Source of the DNA: Clostridia bacterium
GTDB lineage: Bacteria; Bacillota; Clostridia; Oscillospirales; Acutalibacteraceae
Assembly: GCA_017452785.1 (NCBI GenBank)
Contig: JAFTLT010000022.1
Span: 1 to 64,000, forward strand
DNA length: 64,000 bases
Direction: 5' to 3'
Shown here: piece after piece, positions 8,150 through 17,365 of the stretch
Layout: the number at the start of each line of letters is the position of its first letter
Numbering within the stretch: position 1 is the first letter of the stretch
Position numbers and translations under genes: made by a program
The notes under the pieces: generated by a model
What the model was told of the DNA's origin: nothing
The model's database searches: none
The model's input: only the letters and a program-made list of their open reading frames with translations

Positions 8150-8281
8150 ATGAACAACACAGAAGAAAACGTACACGTTGATCACCCTATGCTCTATGAG
8201 CTTTTTGCCCAGTATTTTATTGAAATTTACGAGTTCTTCAAGTACATTTTCCATGATGTATTTCTTGGTCTTGACCCCTGA
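8150..8281 (+). CDS. Small protein, 43 residues
   Basis: Unrecognised small protein beginning MNNTEENVHVDHPMLYELF and ending FLGLDP. The case for a real gene is the full set of signals: a promoter at 8088-8116, a GGAGG site eight bases before the ATG, and a hairpin terminator 19 bases after the stop, all confined to a 240-base interval. After an acidic N-terminus comes one aromatic amphipathic helix (LFAQYFIEIYEFFKYIF) that may sit on a membrane. It is transcribed on its own between the FN3 gene and the acyltransferase gene. Confidence 0.65.
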   Translation: MNNTEENVHVDHPMLYELFAQYFIEIYEFFKYIFHDVFLGLDP

Positions 8282-8299
8282 TAAAACCCATAATATTGA

Positions 8300-8326
8300 G
8301 CCGTAGCGAAAAGCTGCGGCTTTTTT
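8300..8326 (+). terminator. Terminator of the small gene
   Basis: GCCGTAGC pairs with GCTGCGGC around a GAAAA loop and is followed by six T. Confidence 0.85.
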
Positions 8327-8368
8327 ATATTTAATAATATATATTTTATATTTTTTTACTTTCTACCA

Positions 8369-8397
8369 TTGAAAGAATTTAAATAATATAGTATAAT
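8369..8397 (+). promoter_or_regulatory. Promoter of the acyltransferase gene
   Basis: TTGAAA, a 17-base spacer, then TATAAT, 31 bases before the start codon. Confidence 0.8.
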
Positions 8398-8428
8398 AAC
8401 AGTTAACTATTTTCATTTTGCGAGGTAA

Positions 8429-9706
8429 ATGTCAGTGAATAACGGTTCTTTTGAATGGTTTAAGTTAGACAATGCGGCTAAAATATTCCCCGGTCAGAAC
8501 TCAAGCTCATGGTCAAATGTTTTTCGCATAGGCATTCAGCTTAAAAAAGAGGTTGACCCGGTTTTGCTTGACAGGGCACTTGAAGCCACTCTCAAAAGAA
8601 TACCCTGCTTCAATGTCAGGATAAAGGCAGGCTTTTTCTGGCACTACTTTGAAAAAAATCCCGAAACTGCTCTGTCACGGCCTGATGTCAGAAATTATTG
8701 CTACAGAATTAAATTCAAAGAGGATAAGGGCTTTCTTTTCCGTCTGTTTTATCTTGGCAAGAGAGTGAGCATTGATGTTTATCATGCACTCAGTGACGGC
8801 TACGGTGCCACTGTGTTTATTTCAACTCTCATAGGTGAATATCTCAGACTCAGCGGCGAAAAAGTCAGCTATAACCAATATGTGCTTGACCCGTCTCAGC
8901 CGCCTAAGCTCTCTGAGGTTGAGGATTCATATAACCGCTACGCTGATTCAAAGGCTCCCTATGACCGCAAGGATAAATGGGTTTATCACGCTGTGGGTAC
9001 TGCTTTGCCAAAGCATATGTGCAATTATGTTATGGGTATTATGTCTTTCAGTCAGGTTCACGCCATATCAAAAAGCTACGGAGTTACGGTGACAGAATTT
9101 TTTGCCTCACTTCTTATATACATTCACTATAAAAAGCAACTCAGAGAAAATAAAAAGCAGCGTGAAATATGTGCTCAGATTCCCGTCAACCTTAGAAAGG
9201 CTTTTCCCAGTGATACTCTTCGCAATTTTGTGCTTTGTCTTCGTGTCAAGATTGACCCTAATCTTGGTGAATACACCTTTGAGGAAATACTTCGCAGTGT
9301 TTCACTTCAGCTGAAGCTTGCCAATGACCCGAAGCTGACAAATTCACTTATGACGCAGAATCTCAAACTCGAAAGAAACCCTGTAACAAAATATCTGCCT
9401 CTTTTTATCAAGGACCTTGGAGTCAACATCTCTTTTGTTATCACGGGTGAGCAGACCACATCGGCTCTGCTGTCAAATTTAGGCAGCATAGTTTTGCCTG
9501 AGGATATTGCAAAGCATATAGATTATTATACCTTCTTCACAGGTCCGGGCAAATTAAACGGTGCAAGATGCGGTGCCGTGACCCACGGAGATAAGTTGGT
9601 TTTCTCTTTTTCAAACTGCTATGAGGAAAGTGATATTGAAAGAGAGTTTTTCACAAGCCTTGTTAAAATGGGTGTTCATGTCAAAATTGAGAGCAACAGA
9701 AATTAG
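8429..9706 (+). CDS. Condensation-like acyltransferase
   Basis: 425-residue protein of the chloramphenicol-acetyltransferase/condensation fold, similar in layout to proteins annotated as alcohol acetyltransferases. The key site YHALSDGYG (about residues 117-125) corresponds to the HHxxxDG motif, with the second histidine acting as base and the first replaced by tyrosine. No carrier or adenylation domain is attached. The next gene, a zinc-ribbon membrane protein, begins 11 bases after the stop, so they form an operon. A role in acylating a lipid or alcohol is inference; a free ACP and acyl ligase lie at 59.9-61.7 kb. Confidence 0.7.
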   Translation: MSVNNGSFEWFKLDNAAKIFPGQNSSSWSNVFRIGIQLKKEVDPVLLDRALEATLKRIPCFNVRIKAGFFWHYFEKNPETALSRPDVRNYCYRIKFKEDKGFLFRLFYLGKRVSIDVYHALSDGYGATVFISTLIGEYLRLSGEKVSYNQYVLDPSQPPKLSEVEDSYNRYADSKAPYDRKDKWVYHAVGTALPKHMCNYVMGIMSFSQVHAISKSYGVTVTEFFASLLIYIHYKKQLRENKKQREICAQIPVNLRKAFPSDTLRNFVLCLRVKIDPNLGEYTFEEILRSVSLQLKLANDPKLTNSLMTQNLKLERNPVTKYLPLFIKDLGVNISFVITGEQTTSALLSNLGSIVLPEDIAKHIDYYTFFTGPGKLNGARCGAVTHGDKLVFSFSNCYEESDIEREFFTSLVKMGVHVKIESNRN

Positions 9707-9717
9707 GAGAAAATAAT

Positions 9718-10434
9718 ATGTCATACTGTGTTAATTGCGGTGTTGAGCTTGACAGCAGTGCTGAAAAATGCGCTCTTTGTGCAACACCGGTTATAAATCC
9801 CAATAAGCAGGGGGGGCGTGCTCCTCAGGAGCAGTCAACTTCCTTTGCAAAGGTGATGCATGTGCCTAAGGAAATACAAAAGCGTTTTGTGGCTATGATA
9901 GTGTCACTTGTTATGCTGATACCGAATATAGTCTGCTTTTTTGTCAATGCCTTTATTTTTTCAGGCAGCTTCTGGTCGGTATATGTGAGCGCAACCAGCT
10001 TTCTTGTCTGGATTGTATGTGTGCTTCCATTTTTCATAAAGAATTACCGTGCCTATTTTATGTGGGCTTTTGACACGGCTGCCGTGAGCCTTTATGTCTA
10101 TCTGTTTTATGTTATGGGCAGAGAGCTCGATAAGTGGTATAGCCAGTGTGCTTTGCCGATTATTCTGTTTTTGTCATTTCTTACCCTTTGCTATCTCATA
10201 TGGGTCAGGCATAAAAAAAGAAGCGTTTTGCTTAAGGCACTTGTTATATGCATAAACATTGCTCTTGCTTCATTCGTCTGCGGACTTATTCTCGGTGTTG
10301 GCGGCAATGTTGCTTATGCAGCGGAAATCGGTCTTGTGCTTTTTCTTTGCATTACGGCAGTTGTTGGCTTTCTCACCTATTGCTATAAGAGCAAAAATAT
10401 GCGTGAGTGGCTTTCAAAAAGGCTTTTTGCTTAA
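9718..10434 (+). CDS. Zinc-ribbon membrane protein (DUF6320-like)
   Basis: 238 residues. The N-terminus CVNCGVELDSSAEKCALC holds two CxxC pairs of a zinc ribbon, followed by a polar linker and about six hydrophobic segments starting near residue 58. From memory this arrangement fits the DUF6320 family, which often follows condensation-like acyltransferases in Clostridia. Function is unknown; pairing with the preceding gene suggests it helps localise that enzyme at the membrane. Confidence 0.65.
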   Translation: MSYCVNCGVELDSSAEKCALCATPVINPNKQGGRAPQEQSTSFAKVMHVPKEIQKRFVAMIVSLVMLIPNIVCFFVNAFIFSGSFWSVYVSATSFLVWIVCVLPFFIKNYRAYFMWAFDTAAVSLYVYLFYVMGRELDKWYSQCALPIILFLSFLTLCYLIWVRHKKRSVLLKALVICINIALASFVCGLILGVGGNVAYAAEIGLVLFLCITAVVGFLTYCYKSKNMREWLSKRLFA

Positions 10435-10444
10435 AAGGAAGGTC

Positions 10445-10720
10445 TAGGGTGACGAATATAATCCGAACCCGCCCAAAAGCGTGAATTTTCGCATCTTTTC
10501 GGTGTTTCGGATTTGAAAGGCGGCAGCCTGTCGGCATCCTCAACACACAAAAATCCATCAAAAATTCGCACTTTTGGGTCGTCAGATTTTATGCGAGGCG
10601 GATTTTTGTTATATCAAGGCGCAAAACGCAGTAAATCCTGCCGGATTTACGAGTATTTTAACGATGAGATGGCGGAAATCCGCCCGTAAAAAACGGGTTC
10701 GGATTATATTCGCCACCCTA
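10445..10720. mobile_element. MITE-like element with 25 bp terminal inverted repeats
   Basis: GGGTGACGAATATAATCCGA at the left and its inverse at the right (CGGATTATATTCGCCACCC) continue to 25 paired bases with one mismatch, and TA sits on each outer edge. Inside, CCCAAAAGCGTGAATTTT (10471-10488) pairs with 10561-10578, GGCGGATTT (about 10596) with AAATCCGCC (about 10675), and GTAAATCC with GGATTTAC at 10631-10650. No frame encodes a transposase. TA-flanked short inverted-repeat elements are typical of passengers of IS630/mariner-type transposases. It separates the zinc-ribbon gene and recQ. Confidence 0.75.
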
Positions 10721-10745
10721 AGGTTTAGTTTAAGAAGGTTTAGTT

Positions 10746-12554
10746 TTGGATAAATATCAGGTTTTAAAAAAATATTTCGGCTACAGTGAATTCAGAAACG
10801 GTCAGGCTGAAATTATAGATGCTATTGTCTCAGGCAAAGATGCAGTGGGAATTATGCCCACAGGCGGAGGCAAAAGCATATGCTTTCAGGTGCCGGCACT
10901 GATGTTTCAGGGTGTTTCAATTATCATTTCACCCCTCATTTCACTGATGAAGGATCAGGTCAATGCTCTTAAAGCCTGCGGTGTCAATGCAGCGTTTTTC
11001 AACTCAACACTCAATGAGTCTCAGATAAAGCGTGAAAGAGATAAGGTGCTTGAGGGCAAGTGCAAAATAATATATGTGGCTCCCGAAAGACTCTCGTCAC
11101 CATCGTTTAATGAGCTTTGCTCAAGGCTTGAAATTTCAATGGTCTGCATTGATGAGGCTCACTGTGTTTCCCAGTGGGGGCAGGATTTCAGACCGAGCTA
11201 TCTCGATATAAAAGATTTCATCCGTACTCTGCCGAAGAGGCCGGTTGTTGCTGCTTTCACAGCCACTGCAACCAAGAGAGTGCGTGAGGACATATGCTCG
11301 CTTTTAGGTCTCAATGAGCCTGAAGAGGTAGTTACCGGCTTTGCAAGAGATAATCTTTATTTTGAGGTGGTCAAAACTGCAGATAAATATACTGCACTCA
11401 AGCGTTACCTTGATTTATACTCTTCACAAAGCGGCATAGTTTACTGTGCCACAAAAAAGGCGGTTGATGAGGTCTGTTCACGCCTTAATGATGAGGGCTT
11501 CTCTGTTACAAGGTATCATGCAGGTCTGTCAAAGGCAGAAAGAACAGACAATCAGAATAAGTTTATTTATGACGAAAAGCAGATAGTTGTTGCAACAAAT
11601 GCTTTCGGTATGGGTATAGACAAATCAAATGTATCCTTTGTTATTCACTATAATATGCCCGGCGATATTGAAAGCTATTATCAGGAAGCCGGCAGAGCAG
11701 GCAGAGACGGCAGTGATGCCAACTGTGTTATTCTCTATTCACCTCAGGATGTCAGAATACAGAAATTCTTTATTGAAAACAGCGAATATAAGGGCGAGCT
11801 GACATTCAAGCAAAAAATGCAGCTGAAAAATCTAAGAATTGAAAAGCTGGAAAAGATGATATATTACTGTGAAAATGATGTTTGTCTTCGCAACTATATA
11901 CTACGGTATTTTGATGAAAACCCGACCTCAAAGTGCGGCAACTGCTCAAACTGCAAGGGAGTTACCCAGACAATTGATGTAACAGTGCCTGCACAGATGA
12001 TTTTTTCCTGTATTAAAAGGGTGGAGGAAAAAGAAAGTCTCAGTGTAATTGCCGATATACTTAAAGGTGAAAAAACGCCTTACATAGAGGAAAAAGACTA
12101 TGACAGCCTTTCAACCTTTGCAATAATGGCTGACAGTGCAAAAAGTGAAATTATAAAGCATATTGAATATTTTATTGAGCACTCTTTTGTCAGCAGAGGC
12201 TCTGACGGTACCCTTTATCTTGAAAAGAAAACCCGTGAGGTGCTCTTTAAAGGCAAAAAGGTCAGAAAGATTATAGAAAAACAGGCTATAAAGCAGGCTG
12301 CAGACATTATGAGCACAGACCTTCGCTTGCTTGTAAAGCTGAAGCTTATCAGAAAAATCGTTGCACGCTCGGCAGGTATGCCGGATTTCGTTATTTTTAC
12401 AGATAAGACCCTTGAGGCTATGGCAAAGTACAAGCCCAAGGACTTAAAGGAACTGCTGAAGCTGCCGGGCATAACAATGGGCAAGGCAGAAAAATACGGA
12501 AAGCATTTTATAGAAGCAATAAAAAAGAACTTAAGTGAAAATGTACAGAAATAA
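10746..12554 (+). CDS. recQ: ATP-dependent DNA helicase RecQ
   Basis: 3'-5' DNA helicase used in recombination and repair. The 602 residues show the full bacterial RecQ layout: helicase core with Walker A MPTGGGKS (about residues 37-44), DEAHCVSQWGQDFRPSY (about 135-150), motif VI in QEAGRAGRDG, a zinc cluster with four cysteines ending CGNCSNC (about 380-405), a winged helix, and an HRDC domain (about 515-590). The start is TTG with AAGAAGG upstream. It opens the repair and stringent-response block recQ-recJ-relA and sits right after the MITE-like element, which may influence its transcription. Confidence 0.95.
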   Translation: MDKYQVLKKYFGYSEFRNGQAEIIDAIVSGKDAVGIMPTGGGKSICFQVPALMFQGVSIIISPLISLMKDQVNALKACGVNAAFFNSTLNESQIKRERDKVLEGKCKIIYVAPERLSSPSFNELCSRLEISMVCIDEAHCVSQWGQDFRPSYLDIKDFIRTLPKRPVVAAFTATATKRVREDICSLLGLNEPEEVVTGFARDNLYFEVVKTADKYTALKRYLDLYSSQSGIVYCATKKAVDEVCSRLNDEGFSVTRYHAGLSKAERTDNQNKFIYDEKQIVVATNAFGMGIDKSNVSFVIHYNMPGDIESYYQEAGRAGRDGSDANCVILYSPQDVRIQKFFIENSEYKGELTFKQKMQLKNLRIEKLEKMIYYCENDVCLRNYILRYFDENPTSKCGNCSNCKGVTQTIDVTVPAQMIFSCIKRVEEKESLSVIADILKGEKTPYIEEKDYDSLSTFAIMADSAKSEIIKHIEYFIEHSFVSRGSDGTLYLEKKTREVLFKGKKVRKIIEKQAIKQAADIMSTDLRLLVKLKLIRKIVARSAGMPDFVIFTDKTLEAMAKYKPKDLKELLKLPGITMGKAEKYGKHFIEAIKKNLSENVQK

Positions 12555-12579
12555 ATTTTAAGGAAAGGAATGACATTAT

Positions 12580-14616
12580 ATGAAGCGTAAGCAATGGTTT
12601 GTTTTGCCGTCTGATAAGGAACTTACGGCAGATATAGCCGAACAATATGATATTGAGCCTTTCCTTGCTCATCTGCTTGTTTCAAGAGGCATAACAGATG
12701 ATATGGAAATTGAAGATTTCTGTTTTGGTGAAAGCATGCTCTCAGACCCCTTTGAGCTTCGTGATATGGATAAGGCTGTCAGCCGCATTAATGAGGCACT
12801 TCAAAAGGGTGAAAAAATTGCAATTTACGGTGACTATGATGCCGACGGTGTCACTGCTACGGCTCTGCTGAGTCTCTATTTCAAGTCGCTTGGTGTCACC
12901 GTCAGAAACTATATACCCGACAGAAATGCTGAGGGCTACGGTCTTAATATGAAAGCGATAAAGAGCCTTTGCGAAGAGGGTATACAGCTTATCATCACAG
13001 TTGATAACGGCATTTCAGCCTTTAAAGAAGCCGAATATATAAAAGAGCTCGGTATGGATTTAGTTATCACCGACCACCATAAAGCTACAAGGGAAATTCC
13101 CGAAGCAGTGGCAGTTGTCAACCCTCACAGACTCGACTGTGCGAGCAGCTATAAGGATTTCTGCGGTGTTGGTGTTGCCTTCAAGCTCATATGTGCCCTT
13201 TGCGGCGGTGATGACGAGGAAATGCTCTCACGCTATGCTGATATAGTTACAGTGGGCACCATAGGCGATGTTATGAATCTCACAGGAGAAAACAGAAAGA
13301 TTGTCAAGGCAGGTCTTTCTCTTATAAATAAGGGCAATAATATGGGTCTTCAGGCACTCAAAGAGGTCAGCGGCATGAACGGCAAGACTCTCAGCAGCAC
13401 CTCAGTGGCATTTTCTCTTGTGCCCAGAATAAACGCAGTGGGCAGAATGTCACATGCTGTCAAGGCTCTCGAACTGCTTTTGTGTGAAGACTATGAGGAT
13501 GCACTCTCTCTTGCAAGAGAAATTGATCTGAGCAATGCTTCAAGGCAGGAAAAAGAGCGAGAGATAATTTTTCAGGTGCAAAAGCAGATTGAGGAAAACC
13601 CTGAAATATTAAATGAACGCTTGCTTATTTTCAGCGGTGAAAACTGGCACGGCGGTGTTATAGGCATTGTTGCGGCAAGACTGGTGGGCGCTTACGGCAA
13701 GCCCTGCATGGTTATAACCGATGACGGAAAAGAGGCAAAGGGCAGTGCAAGAAGTATAGAAGGTTTTTCGCTTTATGATGCTGTCAGCTCAGCTGCGCCT
13801 CTTTTAGAGCATTACGGCGGTCATGTGCTTGCAGCCGGCTTCGGAATGAAAAGTGAAAATCTCAGTGCCTTTAAAGAGGCTATGTATGAATATGCAAAGA
13901 CAGTTGAAATGCCCTTTGCTCAGAATATAATTGACTGCAAGCTCAGAGCCGAGGTTATTGATGCGGATATACTGCCTCTGATAGCTTCACTTGAGCCCTT
14001 CGGTCAGGGCAATCCTCAGCCGGTTTTCGGTCTGTTTGCTGTTGAAATTACAGCAGTTCAGCCTATAGGCGGCGGAAAGCATTTAAGGCTTGGTATAAAG
14101 AAAAACGGCAGCAGCCTTTCAGCCGTGTTTTTCGGCGAGAGTGTCAGCGACTTCCCTTATCAGGTGGGGGATAAGGTTGACCTTGCTGTCAGACTCGAAA
14201 GAAATGAGTATATGTCTCAGGTCAAGGTGGGCATATATATTAAGGATATAAGAATGTCAGGTACCGATGACCTTCGCTATTTAAAGAGTGTGAGGCTTTA
14301 TGAAAAGCTCAGACGCAAAGAGGTGCTGACAAAAAAGCAGGCAGATTATCTGCAGATAACAAGGCAGGAGGTTGCCGAGGTTTATCGCTACATCAAAAAA
14401 TGCTCGGTGTATAAAGGTGACTATGACGTGCTGTGCTATCGATTAGGTGATGACGGTGCGGCAGCGTGTAAGATATTGCTTGCCACTGATATACTCGCAG
14501 AGCTTGGCATATTAAAAAAAGACAGAGACTCAATAAGCCTTGCAGACACTGAAAAGAAGGTTAATCTTGAAAATTCAGAGCTGCTGTCTTATGTCAGAGG
14601 TCTTGTCAGCGAATAA
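12580..14616 (+). CDS. recJ: Single-stranded-DNA exonuclease RecJ
   Basis: 5'-3' single-strand exonuclease working with RecQ in gap repair, 678 residues. DHH-family motifs are present: GDYDADGVTATAL, VDNGISA, TDHHKATREIPEAVAVVNPHR and, later, the DHHA1 region with GGHVLAAGFGM. The central OB-like region follows, and the C-terminal 130 residues (after about 545) form an extra helical domain as in Firmicutes RecJ. Ribosome site AAGGAAAGGA; 25 bases from recQ and 21 bases from relA, consistent with one operon. Confidence 0.95.
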   Translation: MKRKQWFVLPSDKELTADIAEQYDIEPFLAHLLVSRGITDDMEIEDFCFGESMLSDPFELRDMDKAVSRINEALQKGEKIAIYGDYDADGVTATALLSLYFKSLGVTVRNYIPDRNAEGYGLNMKAIKSLCEEGIQLIITVDNGISAFKEAEYIKELGMDLVITDHHKATREIPEAVAVVNPHRLDCASSYKDFCGVGVAFKLICALCGGDDEEMLSRYADIVTVGTIGDVMNLTGENRKIVKAGLSLINKGNNMGLQALKEVSGMNGKTLSSTSVAFSLVPRINAVGRMSHAVKALELLLCEDYEDALSLAREIDLSNASRQEKEREIIFQVQKQIEENPEILNERLLIFSGENWHGGVIGIVAARLVGAYGKPCMVITDDGKEAKGSARSIEGFSLYDAVSSAAPLLEHYGGHVLAAGFGMKSENLSAFKEAMYEYAKTVEMPFAQNIIDCKLRAEVIDADILPLIASLEPFGQGNPQPVFGLFAVEITAVQPIGGGKHLRLGIKKNGSSLSAVFFGESVSDFPYQVGDKVDLAVRLERNEYMSQVKVGIYIKDIRMSGTDDLRYLKSVRLYEKLRRKEVLTKKQADYLQITRQEVAEVYRYIKKCSVYKGDYDVLCYRLGDDGAAACKILLATDILAELGILKKDRDSISLADTEKKVNLENSELLSYVRGLVSE

Positions 14617-14637
14617 AAACGGAAAGGGGAGGACACT

Positions 14638-16836
14638 ATGTGTGAAGATTATGAAGCTCAGTTTAATTCACTTATCGATAAGGTAAAGGACAGCTTTTCA
14701 AAGGATGACATTGACAGAATAGAAAAGGCTTTCAGAATTGCAGACGAAGCCCACGAGGGTCAAAAGCGCAGAAGCGGTGAGCCCTATATCATTCATCCTG
14801 TTGCAGTTGCAACCATTCTTGCGGATATGGGAATGGATGCTGATTCAGTATGCGCCGCACTGCTTCACGATGTTGTTGAGGACACACCCACAACGGCAGA
14901 GGAGATAAGAAGTGTTTTCGGTGAGGATGTTGAGCATCTTGTTGACGGCGTGACAAAACTCGGTCAGATTCCTCTTTCTGCAAGCAAGGAAGAGGAGCAA
15001 AGCGAAAACATAAGAAAAATGTTCCTTGCAATGTCAAGGGACATCAGAGTTATAATCATCAAGCTTGCCGACAGAGTGCATAATATGCGTACTCTTAAGT
15101 TTATGCCTGAGGAAAAGCAGAGATATAAAGCCAGAGAAACTCTCGAAATTTACGCACCTCTTGCTCACAGACTCGGTATACGTGCCTTTAAAGAGGAGCT
15201 CGAAGATTTGGCAATCAGCTTCCTTGACCCTGTGGCATATAAGGAAATCGGCTCAACTCTTGAAAAGCAGGTTGAGTCAAGACATCACTTCCTTGAATCC
15301 ATTAAAGATAAAATCTCAGAGCGTGTCAAGCAGGAAGTGCCCAATGTTCACATTGCAGGCAGAATCAAGAGTGTTCACGGAATTTATCGTAAAACATATA
15401 TGCAAAACCGCACTATAGATGAAATCTATGATATTTATGCAGTGCGCCTTATAGTTGACTCAGTTTATGAGTGCTATTGCTGTCTGGGTGTTATTCACGA
15501 TATGTTCAATCCTATCCCCGGCAGATTTAAAGACTATATTTCAACTCCCAAGCCTAATATGTATCAGTCACTGCACACTACCGTTATCGGCAAAGAGGGC
15601 ATTCCCTTTGAAGTGCAGATTAGAACATGGGAAATGCATCATACGGCAGAGTACGGTATTGCGGCACACTGGAAATATAAGCAGGGCATGACCGGAAAGG
15701 TGAAGTTTGAAGAAAAGCTCTCTTGGATAAGACAGCTGCTTGAAACTCAGCAGGACTCCGACGATGTTGAGGATATTGTCAAGACAATCAAAACAGACTT
15801 CATCCCTGAGGAGGTATTTGCTTTCACACCTAAAGGTGATGTTATCTCACTGCCTATGGGCTCGTGCATTATCGACTTTGCCTATGCAATTCACTCAGCT
15901 GTTGGCAACAAGATGATAGGCGCCAAGGTTGACGGCAGAATATGCACCCTTGACAGAAAGGTCAACAACGGTGAAATTATTGAAATTCTCACCACCTCAC
16001 AGCAGGGCAAGGGACCGAGCCGTGACTGGCTTAAAATAGCAAAAACTGCCTCTGCAAGAAGCAAAATCAAGAGCTGGTTCAAAAAAGAAAAGCGTGAAGA
16101 AAATATCATCGAGGGCAGAAATGAGGTCGAAAGAGAATTCAAGCGTAACAACATAAGTCTGCCCGAAAAGCAGATGAATGAGTTCCTGCTTAAAATAGCT
16201 GAAAGACAGCACTGCAAAGATGTTGATGAATTCCTTGCTGCTATCGGCTACGGCGGTCTGAGCCTTAATAAGATAATGCCCCGAATTAAGGATGAATACA
16301 ACAAGCTCATTAAAGAAAATCAGCCTGAAGCAGTGCCTGATATTCCCCTGCAGGTGCAGCAGAAAAAGACGGTCAAAAGCGCTGAGGGTATTATAATTGA
16401 AGGCATAGATAACTGTCTTATCAAGTTTTCACGCTGCTGTGACCCTTTGCCCGGTGACGAGATTATCGGCTTTATCACAAGAGGTCACGGTGTGTCTATT
16501 CACACAAAAAAATGTTCAAATGTGCCTAAGGATATAAGCAAGGCGGCTGAGCCTGAAAGATGGATTAATGCTACATGGGATACCAAGGTACAGAATTCTT
16601 ACAGAGTTACTCTTGCAGTGACCTGTATGAACAGAGTGGGTATGCTTGCCGACACCTCGGCAGTTATAGCTAATATGCACGTTATGATACATTCAATTTT
16701 CACAAAAGACGGAAACGACGGCAGAAGTACCATTTATATGACAATAACCGTCAACGGTGCAGAGCACCTTAAGAGTGTCTGTGAAAAGCTCAGAAAGGTC
16801 AAAGGCGTGCTTTCAACTGAAAGGTCGGGACTTTAA
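14638..16836 (+). CDS. relA: Bifunctional (p)ppGpp synthase/hydrolase
   Basis: Makes and degrades the alarmone (p)ppGpp. The 732 residues contain the hydrolase HD domain (His53, LLHDVVEDT near 75-83), the synthetase domain with RFKDYISTPKPNMYQSLHT (about 290-310), a TGS domain (VFAFTPKGDVISLP, about 390-450), a zinc-finger/helical region with CCDPLPGDE, and a C-terminal ACT domain. Intact HD residues suggest both activities, so this is the long Rel enzyme typical of Firmicutes. It follows recJ with a strong AAAGGGGAGG site. Confidence 0.95.
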   Translation: MCEDYEAQFNSLIDKVKDSFSKDDIDRIEKAFRIADEAHEGQKRRSGEPYIIHPVAVATILADMGMDADSVCAALLHDVVEDTPTTAEEIRSVFGEDVEHLVDGVTKLGQIPLSASKEEEQSENIRKMFLAMSRDIRVIIIKLADRVHNMRTLKFMPEEKQRYKARETLEIYAPLAHRLGIRAFKEELEDLAISFLDPVAYKEIGSTLEKQVESRHHFLESIKDKISERVKQEVPNVHIAGRIKSVHGIYRKTYMQNRTIDEIYDIYAVRLIVDSVYECYCCLGVIHDMFNPIPGRFKDYISTPKPNMYQSLHTTVIGKEGIPFEVQIRTWEMHHTAEYGIAAHWKYKQGMTGKVKFEEKLSWIRQLLETQQDSDDVEDIVKTIKTDFIPEEVFAFTPKGDVISLPMGSCIIDFAYAIHSAVGNKMIGAKVDGRICTLDRKVNNGEIIEILTTSQQGKGPSRDWLKIAKTASARSKIKSWFKKEKREENIIEGRNEVEREFKRNNISLPEKQMNEFLLKIAERQHCKDVDEFLAAIGYGGLSLNKIMPRIKDEYNKLIKENQPEAVPDIPLQVQQKKTVKSAEGIIIEGIDNCLIKFSRCCDPLPGDEIIGFITRGHGVSIHTKKCSNVPKDISKAAEPERWINATWDTKVQNSYRVTLAVTCMNRVGMLADTSAVIANMHVMIHSIFTKDGNDGRSTIYMTITVNGAEHLKSVCEKLRKVKGVLSTERSGL

Positions 16837-16861
16837 GTCAATTATGAAATTCATAATTGAC
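16837..16861. repeat. Perfect palindrome after relA
   Basis: GTCAATTATGAA and TTCATAATTGAC are perfect inverse arms around one base, directly after the relA stop. The arms contain AATTATGAA, the same core as the heptad repeats, so it may be a head-to-head pair of that repeat. Confidence 0.65.
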
Positions 16862-16893
16862 TCTCGCTCAATTATTGAAAGGAAAATAAATTT

Positions 16894-17352
16894 ATGAAAG
16901 CAGTTATACAAAGAGTTACACATGCCAAGGTTACCGTTGAGGGTGAAATCACAGGTGAAATCGGGCAGGGCTTTCTTGTGCTTTTGGGTGTGCAGGAGGG
17001 TGACACTGAGGAGGATATGAAGCTGCTTGCAAAGAAGACGGCAGGCATCAGAATTTTCACCGACGAAAATGATAAGATGAATTTATCTCTCGATCAGATT
17101 GACGGTGAGGTTCTCGTTGTGTCACAGTTTACCCTTTGCGCCGACACTTCACACGGCAGACGCCCCAGCTTTATTTCATCGGCAAAGCCTGATATTGCAA
17201 ATGACCTTTATGAGAAATATTGCAGTGAGCTTAGCAATCTCGGTGTGAGAAAGGTAGCAACGGGAATATTTGGTGCCGATATGCAGGTCGAGCTGATAAA
17301 CGACGGCCCCGTAACCATAATAATGGACACAAACGAATGGAAAAAACACTAA
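16894..17352 (+). CDS. dtd: D-aminoacyl-tRNA deacylase
   Basis: Removes D-amino acids wrongly attached to tRNA. The 152-residue length is normal. It begins MKAVIQRVTHAKVTVEGE, and contains the SQFTL motif (about residues 77-81) and the NxGPxT-type motif as NDGPVT (about 138-143), the two DTD signatures. It lies in the usual Firmicutes order after the relA/spoT gene, 57 bases downstream of it. Confidence 0.96.
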   Translation: MKAVIQRVTHAKVTVEGEITGEIGQGFLVLLGVQEGDTEEDMKLLAKKTAGIRIFTDENDKMNLSLDQIDGEVLVVSQFTLCADTSHGRRPSFISSAKPDIANDLYEKYCSELSNLGVRKVATGIFGADMQVELINDGPVTIIMDTNEWKKH

Positions 17353-17365
17353 AAGGAGTTTTATT

